Part shown: piece by piece, positions 45,101-52,196 of the stretch
Layout: each line of letters opens with the position of its first letter
Position numbering within the stretch: the stretch's first letter is position 1
The notes under the pieces: model-generated
The model's database searches: none
What the model was told of the DNA's origin: nothing
Seen by the model: the letters and a program-made list of their open reading frames with translations, nothing else
Program-made: the position numbers and the translations under genes
Assembly: GCF_900107635.1 (NCBI RefSeq)
Contig: NZ_FNRD01000005.1
Coordinates: 206,420 to 270,419, forward strand
DNA from: Flavobacterium gillisiae
GTDB lineage: Bacteria > Bacteroidota > Bacteroidia > Flavobacteriales > Flavobacteriaceae
DNA length: 64,000 nt
Direction: 5' to 3'

Positions 45101-45727
45101 TTAAATCATTTTTCTGTTAGACATTACTTTTTTTACCTTAATTATAGTAGCACTAGACGCTCCCGTTATTTCATTGATTTCACGAACGGTTAATCCCTTC
45201 TGTAACTTCTTTTGAATTGTTTGATGGCGTTGTAATAATTTTTCATCCGATTGGATGGTTCCTAATTTTCTACCTGTAAATTTGCCCATGGCCTTACCTA
45301 TAGCAATTCCCTCAGCGGTTCTAGTTTTAATTCGGTTACGCTCCATTTCTCCAATACTAGCCATTACACTAATCACAAGTTTTGCCATTGGGTTTTCATC
45401 ACCGTTATCAAGTAAGGTTGTAAAACCTTCTTTAAGCGATTTTAAATTGATACCATTTTTAGTAAATGTTTCAATAGTATGTAAAATATCTAGCAAGTTT
45501 CTACCTAAACGGTCAATTGAATCAACAACAACAGTACAGCGTTGTGAATCGTCTGTTATTTCATCAAACATCTTATTTGCTTCGGGACGTTCGAAAAAAG
45601 GAACGTTACCCTGAATTTTTTCAATGAATACTTTTTTAACATCGTACCCAACATGAGATTTGAAATTTTCTAGTTGGCGGCTTGAATTTTGTTGAGCGGT
45701 TGAGATTCTTGAATAGAAGTAAAACAT
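45101..45727 (-). CDS. Small serine recombinase (resolvase/invertase)
   Basis: 208 residues. Resolvase domain with nucleophile Ser9 in YSRISTAQQNSSRQL, DSIDRLGRNLLDIL and MASIGEMERNRIKTRTAEG. A C-terminal Hin-like HTH (KGLTVREINEITGASSATIIKV) follows. It resolves cointegrates or inverts DNA. It is convergent with the large recombinase, with 14 bp between the stop codons. Confidence 0.93.
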   Translation of the reverse strand: MFYFYSRISTAQQNSSRQLENFKSHVGYDVKKVFIEKIQGNVPFFERPEANKMFDEITDDSQRCTVVVDSIDRLGRNLLDILHTIETFTKNGINLKSLKEGFTTLLDNGDENPMAKLVISVMASIGEMERNRIKTRTAEGIAIGKAMGKFTGRKLGTIQSDEKLLQRHQTIQKKLQKGLTVREINEITGASSATIIKVKKVMSNRKMI

Positions 45728-45865
45728 AGTGGTGAATTTTAGGTTATTTTGTTTTAAAATTAGAGTCTGAATTATTTTAAAACATTAGTGTTGGTTTTGT
45801 TGAGGTTGTGATTTTTAATGTGTTTCATTTTATGGTTATAGTCTAAATCTAAAGTGGATTGAAGA

Positions 45866-46177
45866 TTACTTACCTTCAATCCAATCTATCACAGGAACTA
45901 GCATATCGAAATAAGCTCTTTCAAATGTTTTTACAACTTTGCGGTTTTTGTCAATGAAGATAATTGTGTAATCATCTGCCCATCTTAGACAAACCTTAAC
46001 CCATCCTTGATGTGTTAATCCGTTTACTTGAAAAACTAGTCCCCCTTGATACTCATCTGTTTGACTGATTGCGGAAAAACTTGTTGCTCCCCATGCCATC
46101 AAAGCACTTCTATCACCATAGTTAATTTGTTCTAATATCGTTTGCGCTATTTCCATTGTTCTCGTAGTCGTTTCCAT
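45866..46177 (-). CDS. Hypothetical island protein
   Basis: 103 residues with no recognised domain. The middle (ALMAWGATSFSAISQTDEYQ, then GLVFQVNGL and KVCLRWADDYTIIFID) recalls small proteins common in Bacteroidota mobile elements that open 'FxAMTGAKxF'. It lies 17 bp downstream of the gene at 46195, so the two form one unit. Confidence 0.6.
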   Translation of the reverse strand: METTTRTMEIAQTILEQINYGDRSALMAWGATSFSAISQTDEYQGGLVFQVNGLTHQGWVKVCLRWADDYTIIFIDKNRKVVKTFERAYFDMLVPVIDWIEGK

Positions 46178-46194
46178 ATGTATCTGTTTTTGCG

Positions 46195-46518
46195 TTAGTC
46201 TAAAGCTCCAAAGCTTCTTATGAATGAACTTTCGGTAGTATGACTAAAAAAGCTTTCAAATTGAATTGCTATTACCGTTCCTGTTTGGATTAGTTCACCA
46301 AGGGCTTTAATTGATTTTACACCAACAATACCAGCAGTTGTCCAAACTTGATTGATTCTAATATCATTACCTTTTTGCTCTTCATTTAAAATTGCATTAC
46401 CAAATTCTCTTAAATTGAAATATGGTCTATAATCATTTTTTACAACTAATTGAAGAGTCAATCCTTTCAAGTTGTCTTTAATCTCTTTAATTCCTATTTT
46501 AAAATCTGTTGCAGTCAT
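46195..46518 (-). CDS. Hypothetical island protein
   Basis: 107 residues, soluble, no motif recognised (KGLTLQLVVKNDYRPYFNL; QVWTTAGIVGVKSIKAL). It is divergent from the XRE regulator, and the shared 138-bp gap holds operator-like repeats, so its expression is probably controlled by that regulator. Confidence 0.6.
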   Translation of the reverse strand: MTATDFKIGIKEIKDNLKGLTLQLVVKNDYRPYFNLREFGNAILNEEQKGNDIRINQVWTTAGIVGVKSIKALGELIQTGTVIAIQFESFFSHTTESSFIRSFGALD

Positions 46519-46550
46519 AAATCAAGTGTTACTTCATTAATACATTGTAA

Positions 46551-46632
46551 AATAAAGCAATATTTTACTATAAAGCAAATAATACTTAATATATTTTACT
46601 TGAAATAAAGCATGGCTTTATTTATATTTTTG
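46551..46632. promoter_or_regulatory. Divergent promoter with regulator operator
   Basis: A perfect 9-bp inverted repeat, AAATAAAGC (46603-46611) and GCTTTATTT (46615-46623), abuts the -7 box TATTTTTG (46625-46632) of the XRE gene. Two further half-sites, AATAAAGC (46551-46558) and TATAAAGC (46569-46576), lie toward the minus-strand operon. This is the layout of an autoregulated XRE switch. Confidence 0.6.
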
Positions 46633-46656
46633 TATGTTTGTGAAAACTTTATAAAA

Positions 46657-46935
46657 ATGGCTGTACTACGATTAAAAGAATTGATGTCAATTAAGGGCAT
46701 CGGTAGAGAAGAACTAGCTAACAAGGTTAATGTGTCGACTACTACTATCAGTAATATTTCAAGTGAAAAGAACCTACCTACCATTCAACTCTTGTTGAGT
46801 ATAGCAATTGTTCTTGATGTCGATGTAAGGGAATTATTTGTTCCAACAAAAGGGACGGCAGTTACTCAATTAGAGATTGAAGAAGCTAAAGTACTGTTAG
46901 AAAAAAGTCTTAGGATTTTAGAGGGAAGGAAATAA
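46657..46935 (+). CDS. XRE-family HTH transcriptional regulator
   Basis: About 92 residues. The HTH_3 domain is VLRLKELMSIKGIGREELANKVNVSTTTISNISSEKNLPTIQLLLSIAIVLDV (approximate span), followed by a helical dimerisation tail. The ATG at 46657 (MAVLRLKE) is chosen because an upstream in-frame start (46612) would lie across the promoter and operator. It probably represses its own gene and the divergent 46518-45866 operon. Confidence 0.85.
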   Translation: MAVLRLKELMSIKGIGREELANKVNVSTTTISNISSEKNLPTIQLLLSIAIVLDVDVRELFVPTKGTAVTQLEIEEAKVLLEKSLRILEGRK

Positions 46936-47069
46936 AAAGAAAGACCATTTGTCAGAAACTGGACAATATCGACTTCTAATTCTCGAAGCAAAAAAACAAA
47001 CAAAAATTATGATATAAATAATTATATTTTCATCAGAATAGCAATTATCTTATTTAAAAATAACAAGGA

Positions 47070-47453
47070 ATGAATATAACTAAAACAAAGACTTTTAACG
47101 CTACAATAACTTTGGGTTTAGAAGTTGGTTACAGTGAAGAGCTGTACAATAAAGAGTATTTACTAAATGAACTCCAAGCCTATCAAAAATTAAGAATTGA
47201 TGAGGTTGGTATTTATTTAAGTGCATCAATTAGTGAATGCGATATTGTGTTGAGCGGTCAGATAGAGAAGCACTTGAAACTAGAGTTTATTAACTATCCA
47301 AAATTCCCCTTGGAACTGGAAGTGTTTAAAAAAGAGATTCTTGAATTAGGCTCTTATTTACTTAATCGAATGAAGCAGAACAGAACGGTTATTGTCTTTT
47401 CTGACGAGACTATAATGTTAGAAATTGATGAAGCAATAGACCCTAGAATTTGA
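47070..47453 (+). CDS. Hypothetical protein
   Basis: 127 residues, no recognised domain. It has mixed alpha/beta character (ATITLGLEVGYSEELYNKEY; TVIVFSDETIMLEID). It is 83 bp before the amidohydrolase-like gene in the same direction and may be cotranscribed. Confidence 0.6.
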   Translation: MNITKTKTFNATITLGLEVGYSEELYNKEYLLNELQAYQKLRIDEVGIYLSASISECDIVLSGQIEKHLKLEFINYPKFPLELEVFKKEILELGSYLLNRMKQNRTVIVFSDETIMLEIDEAIDPRI

Positions 47454-47536
47454 AAGAAAACAAACTAAATTTGTGAACCCTACACCTCAAATTAAGTTAA
47501 GAATTAAACCATAATTTTGACTTATAAAATAAACCA

Positions 47537-48277
47537 ATGAAAAAACTAATACTACATATTCCTCATTCCTCCACCGCAATTCCTTCATTGCAAGGCTATG
47601 TCGTAAGTACCGAGATTATCAATACCGAAATTGTGAGACTAACAGATTGGTATACCGATGAAATATTTAGCAATACAACTGATATAAGTATCATTGCACC
47701 TTTCTCTCGTATTTTTTGTGACCCTGAACGCTTCACAGATGATAGTCAAGAAGAAATGGCAAAATTTGGAATGGGTGTTTTATATGAAACACTAGACAAT
47801 GGTGACGTGATGAGAGAAGTTACTCCTCAAATTAGAGACTATGCATTAGAAAACTTTTACTACCCGCACCATAATAAGCTAAATAAGGCGGTAATAGAAG
47901 AATTAAAGCAGTCTGAAACCTCTATAGTCGTGGATTGTCATTCATTCCCCTCAATTCCTTTGAAAAGAGCTCTGTCACAAGATATTGATACTCCTGACTA
48001 TAATATAGGAACAGATAACTTTCATACTCCTCAAAAGTTAATAGATTTCTCCCAAAAATATTTTGAAGGTTTAGGTTACTCACTGGGTATTGATACACCC
48101 TATAGTGGAGCACTAGTACCAATGGAACACTATCAAAAAAACAAAAATGTCCAAGCCATAATGCTTGAAATCAATAGAAGATTATATCTTAATGAACCAT
48201 ATAATGAAAAATCACAGGGTTTTGAAAACACAAAGAAAGTAGTACAAGGATTTTTAGAAGGAATAAGAAAACTTTAA
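47537..48277 (+). CDS. N-formylglutamate amidohydrolase-like protein
   Basis: 246 residues. LILHIPHSSTAIP at the N-terminus and IVVDCHSFPSIPL are the conserved metal-binding/catalytic motifs of the FGase family (PF05013); VQAIMLEINRRLYL is the end motif. True FGase acts in histidine degradation, but no hut genes are nearby and the gene sits in an island, so the substrate is uncertain. Confidence 0.82.
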   Translation: MKKLILHIPHSSTAIPSLQGYVVSTEIINTEIVRLTDWYTDEIFSNTTDISIIAPFSRIFCDPERFTDDSQEEMAKFGMGVLYETLDNGDVMREVTPQIRDYALENFYYPHHNKLNKAVIEELKQSETSIVVDCHSFPSIPLKRALSQDIDTPDYNIGTDNFHTPQKLIDFSQKYFEGLGYSLGIDTPYSGALVPMEHYQKNKNVQAIMLEINRRLYLNEPYNEKSQGFENTKKVVQGFLEGIRKL

Positions 48278-48396
48278 CCAGTTTTGTAAATTTAAAAATT
48301 CACACCAAAATTCACGGCTTTGTACCTCATCTCTTTCTCCAAATAAATATGTATTTCTCTAATGGATTCGACGGTACACTGTGAGAAATTAAGTCC

Positions 48397-48951
48397 CTAT
48401 TCTTTTATCTGTTTAATACTCCACTTGGTTATATAAATTAAATAACGTAGCGGAAAAAGTACAGAAAAAATAAAAATTCCAAGAGCGATAGCCTCTTCAT
48501 CGTCTACACTTTGGTTAAAAAATAGTTTGTTTCTAGCTTCAACATCTTTTTCTAAAATTATTATCTTTTCGAGATATTTCTCAGAATCAACATCTTTTTC
48601 TATTTCTCTTTTAAATTCAGGATTAGTGAGAGTTATTTTTTTGTCTTTAAGTAACTCCAAATATACACTTTCCGCAGTAACTTCTTCAGACTTTAAAAGT
48701 GGGACAAGCTCTGCATAATTAAGTAAAGTACTAACTGAAGAATCATCCGCGATTTTAACGATAACTTTAAGACGAAACGGTAATTTTTCAATCTCAGTCA
48801 TTGATTCTAATTCACGCTGAATTTTATATGTTTTTTCTTGATTAGATTCAGTAATAAATATCCAAGGCAATATAAGTAATAAATAGAGCACTGTTGTTCC
48901 CAGAAGAAATAGAAATTCTCGTGCAATTATTTTTTTGGTCGTTTGTTTCAT
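48397..48951 (-). CDS. Hypothetical membrane protein
   Basis: 184 residues. Hydrophobic helices at about 12-33 (FLFLLGTTVLYLLLILPWIF) and 154-175 (ALGIFIFSVLFPLRYLIYIT) flank a charged helical domain (ESMTEIEKLPFRLKVIVKI; EKYLEKIIILEKDVEARN). Family and function are not recognised. It lies just downstream of the methyltransferase operon but is separated by about 100 bp, so membership in that system is possible but unproven. Confidence 0.65.
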   Translation of the reverse strand: MKQTTKKIIAREFLFLLGTTVLYLLLILPWIFITESNQEKTYKIQRELESMTEIEKLPFRLKVIVKIADDSSVSTLLNYAELVPLLKSEEVTAESVYLELLKDKKITLTNPEFKREIEKDVDSEKYLEKIIILEKDVEARNKLFFNQSVDDEEAIALGIFIFSVLFPLRYLIYITKWSIKQIKE

Positions 48952-49053
48952 TATTGTATCCTAACGTTTGTTTTGTAATTTTTCAGAATTGTATAATTAA
49001 TTGGCAAATATCTTTTTTGAAATAATTTTATAGCCTAAAATCATGTCTTGGCT

Positions 49054-50259
49054 TTATGGTATTTCTAGAATTGCCTTATTTTCGTGGTCGTATCTATACT
49101 TCACAATTGTTTCATCCAAAATCAAATCAATTACTTTATCAATGATTGCGAATGGTACAACAAACCATTCTCTAGGAGTGATTCGCCTTCCTTGGTTATC
49201 ATGTATGTCCACATTCAAACAAACCTCAGCAAAGAAACGATGTAGCAACTGTTCAAACTTATGAGGATTCACACTGTAACATTTATAAGTTGAAACAATC
49301 TCTACCTCAGCCAGTAAGTATGTAGGTTCCTTGGCCGCATTTTTTATTCTAGCTTTTACATCAAGTTTTGAAAAACCTATTTTATGTAAATCCTTAATCT
49401 CTGAAATAGATTGGTTCGTTGATTTTGATTTTAAAACATAAATCCAACCTGTTTCTATATCCTCTTCATTTAAAATATTTGCATTTTTAAAGAGTTCATT
49501 TTCTGCTTCAGAATCGGTATTAGAAACTATCCTACCATTATTATATAGTCCTTTAGATAAACTACGATAATACATGTTGCTTACTGTACCATTTTCAAAA
49601 ATAATTTTGGTACGACCGTCTTTTCGAACTACATCTCCTAATTTTCTTCCTTCAATACCGTCTTCCTCTAAAAACAAAAGAATTCCATCTAAAATATAAT
49701 ACTTCCCTTTTTCTAGGTTTTGTTCCACATCTTTAAACTCTGAAAGTTTTCTTTTTCCTTCACGTAAATCTTTATGAACTGCCTTGAAATTAGCCTCATA
49801 AGGCGCAAAATCTTTGTCTTTCATTGCTTTCCTTCTGGCCGTGAAATCGGTTTCTGCTCTTTCTGCTGAAGTTGGAACGTTTTTTATATTAAATATCTCA
49901 GATGCTTCATCGGTATCTAAAATACCTAATTCATCATCGTTCAAAATATCATCAACTGAAGTAATTTCTACACTAATTTCATCCAATAAATTATGGGTGT
50001 CATAGGGCTTTAATATCTCTGTGGTTAAGCTACAGTTTCTAAATCCTTTCAACCGAACTCCCAAACTACGCTCATTTACTATAAAAACATCCGCTTTGGG
50101 TTCTCTATTATTTTTTTCAAAAAAGGCATTAACTTCTAGGAACGAATCAATTAAGCGGTCGTTCTCAGATTTGATATTAGAAACTTTAGCTTTGGTGTCT
50201 AAAATTCCTAATTCATCATCGTTAAAAATATCGTCTAATGTTAATTTTTTCTTATCCAT
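49054..50259 (-). CDS. T5orf172/GIY-YIG nuclease of a putative restriction-like operon
   Basis: 401 residues. The C-terminal domain (about 268-390) starts TGWIYVLKSKS, then DLHKIGFSKLDVKARIKNA, and has EQLLHRFFAEV, the GIY-YIG-like arrangement of the T5orf172/MUG113 family (catalytic Tyr, Arg, His and Glu positions visible). The N-terminal region contains a duplicated acidic motif, DDELGILDT, at residues 14-22 and 108-116, each preceded by DDIF/DDIL. The start overlaps the helicase stop by 8 bp, so it is translationally coupled. It is inferred to be the cutting subunit. Confidence 0.8.
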   Translation of the reverse strand: MDKKKLTLDDIFNDDELGILDTKAKVSNIKSENDRLIDSFLEVNAFFEKNNREPKADVFIVNERSLGVRLKGFRNCSLTTEILKPYDTHNLLDEISVEITSVDDILNDDELGILDTDEASEIFNIKNVPTSAERAETDFTARRKAMKDKDFAPYEANFKAVHKDLREGKRKLSEFKDVEQNLEKGKYYILDGILLFLEEDGIEGRKLGDVVRKDGRTKIIFENGTVSNMYYRSLSKGLYNNGRIVSNTDSEAENELFKNANILNEEDIETGWIYVLKSKSTNQSISEIKDLHKIGFSKLDVKARIKNAAKEPTYLLAEVEIVSTYKCYSVNPHKFEQLLHRFFAEVCLNVDIHDNQGRRITPREWFVVPFAIIDKVIDLILDETIVKYRYDHENKAILEIP

Positions 50260-52195
50260 TTGCCGTGGCTTTACGCTTTTGTTCCTTCAGATAAATAATG
50301 ATTTCTGCCATTCTCTTTTCTTTAGGGTCTAAAGCATCAATTCTGGGTTGTGTTCCTGTTCTTTTAATCCATTCTTTTATCGTTGGCCATTTCTCGATAG
50401 CCTCCGATTCTTCCACTTGAATTCGGGTGGCTTCAATGGTTTCTTGAATAGCTCTGAATACAGATGCTGTTACTGATTTAGATAGTATCTCAAATGCTTT
50501 TTGAAACGGATTGATACTGTCTATCAAGTCAATATGTATATCATCAATATTTACAAAACTATCGGCCATTCGAATAAAACGCTTGTCGCCTTGGGTCTCA
50601 ATGGTACTATTTTTTATAACTGAATCGACCACCACATGTTGACGAACTTGCTCTACTTCTTCATCCGTTAAATCAGGATAGGTTTCTCTAATGATTTTAG
50701 GAATTAAAACTTTATTAATCACTTCAGGGTCAACATTTCCAGGCAAAGCTTTAATCATCGTATCATTTTGCAGGATAGTAGCTTTTAAATCATTAATATC
50801 TGATTCTATTATATTCTTTACCCTTTTTGATGATGGCTTCTTAAAACCATTGATTCTTATAGTATCATCATCGTCTTCTGATTCATCATCATTTTCGTCT
50901 TCGTCTGGGAATTTAGGTTTAAATTTAAAATTGGGTGCCAAAACTTGTTCCATTAATAACGAGGCTGTAATAGCTTTTAGCATATTATTAACCGATAATT
51001 TTACTTCACCATCTTCTGCATCGGGTTGGGCTATAAGGTTGGTAAACTGAGCATGAGATTTATTATCACTGTCTCTGGTCGCTCGACCTATAATTTGTAT
51101 AATCTCAGTCAAAGAACCTCTATATCCTACCGTTAAGGCATGCTCGCAATAAGGCCAGTCAAAGCCCTCCTTAGCCATTCCTAATGCAATGATAACATCA
51201 ATATCATCAGCACTTTTTACATCTCTTAAATAGCCTTGAATCTTGTCTCTTTCTTTTTGAGTATCATTGACTAAATCAGCAACTTTCAAGGTTCTACCTG
51301 TCTTTTTGCTTATGACAAACAGAACTCCTGTATCTGGGTCTTGATAATCTAATTCTCCTAAGCTTTCAATAATACGGCTTACTTCTTCATATTTATCTTT
51401 AGTCGATTCCCCTGCATTTACACTTGGAATGTGAACTATTGTTTTTTTACTTTCATCCAATACCTCATCGATTGCTGAGGTATACTTTCCTTGGTAAAAA
51501 TGATATCCAATACCCAATGATTTTAAGTATTCGTATCCATTCAATTGCTCGTAATAATTGTAGGTTACTTTTATGAATTTCTCTTCCACCTCTGGCAAAA
51601 GTACTGGAACACTATCGCCTCTAAAATAGGAACCTGTCATGGCCACCACATGTGCGGTTGATTTATCCATTACAGATTGTAATACTGCGCCTAAACGATT
51701 TTCTCCATCAACCGAAACGTGGTGGAACTCATCAATGGCCAGAACCACATCATTTAAAGCTTTTTCATCTATTGCGTCAAAGGCAAAACGCAAGGTTGCA
51801 TGCGTACAAATCAATATCTTTTCCTCACTTGCTAGAAAGTTCATGAAGGCGGTTACTTTGCTTTTTTCTCCAGTTGCCGTACAAAGATTATATTTAGGGT
51901 TTGGGTTCCAATCAGCATAAAAACCGTATTTGGTTAATTCCGTTTTACTAAACGAACTACCAATACTACGCTCTGGAACGGCCACAATTACTTTTCTTAA
52001 TCCTTGTTTGATTAACTTATCTAAACCAATAAACATCAAAGCTCTTGACTTTCCAGAGGCAGGCGGTGCTTTAATTAGTAAATATTGAGCCGTACGAGCT
52101 TCAAATGCTCTGGCCTGCATTTCTCGCATTCCATATTCATTGGTGCGCTTGCTTTTCCCTGTTTGATTGTAACTAACGTGTACTATATCTGGCAT
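50252..52195 (-). CDS. Superfamily 2 DEAD/DEAH-type helicase of a putative restriction-like operon
   Basis: 647 residues. Walker A is KAPPASGKSRALM (about 43-55). Motif II is AIDEFHHVS (DEFH), III is MTGSYFRGD, and VI is QIIGRATRD. Two RecA-like domains are followed by an acidic linker (DEDENDDESEDDDD, about 428-441) and a helical C-terminal region. It would translocate or remodel DNA using ATP. One base separates its ATG from the methyltransferase stop, and its end overlaps the nuclease gene, a strongly coupled operon. Confidence 0.88.
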   Translation of the reverse strand: MPDIVHVSYNQTGKSKRTNEYGMREMQARAFEARTAQYLLIKAPPASGKSRALMFIGLDKLIKQGLRKVIVAVPERSIGSSFSKTELTKYGFYADWNPNPKYNLCTATGEKSKVTAFMNFLASEEKILICTHATLRFAFDAIDEKALNDVVLAIDEFHHVSVDGENRLGAVLQSVMDKSTAHVVAMTGSYFRGDSVPVLLPEVEEKFIKVTYNYYEQLNGYEYLKSLGIGYHFYQGKYTSAIDEVLDESKKTIVHIPSVNAGESTKDKYEEVSRIIESLGELDYQDPDTGVLFVISKKTGRTLKVADLVNDTQKERDKIQGYLRDVKSADDIDVIIALGMAKEGFDWPYCEHALTVGYRGSLTEIIQIIGRATRDSDNKSHAQFTNLIAQPDAEDGEVKLSVNNMLKAITASLLMEQVLAPNFKFKPKFPDEDENDDESEDDDDTIRINGFKKPSSKRVKNIIESDINDLKATILQNDTMIKALPGNVDPEVINKVLIPKIIRETYPDLTDEEVEQVRQHVVVDSVIKNSTIETQGDKRFIRMADSFVNIDDIHIDLIDSINPFQKAFEILSKSVTASVFRAIQETIEATRIQVEESEAIEKWPTIKEWIKRTGTQPRIDALDPKEKRMAEIIIYLKEQKRKATANG

Positions 52196-52196
52196 A

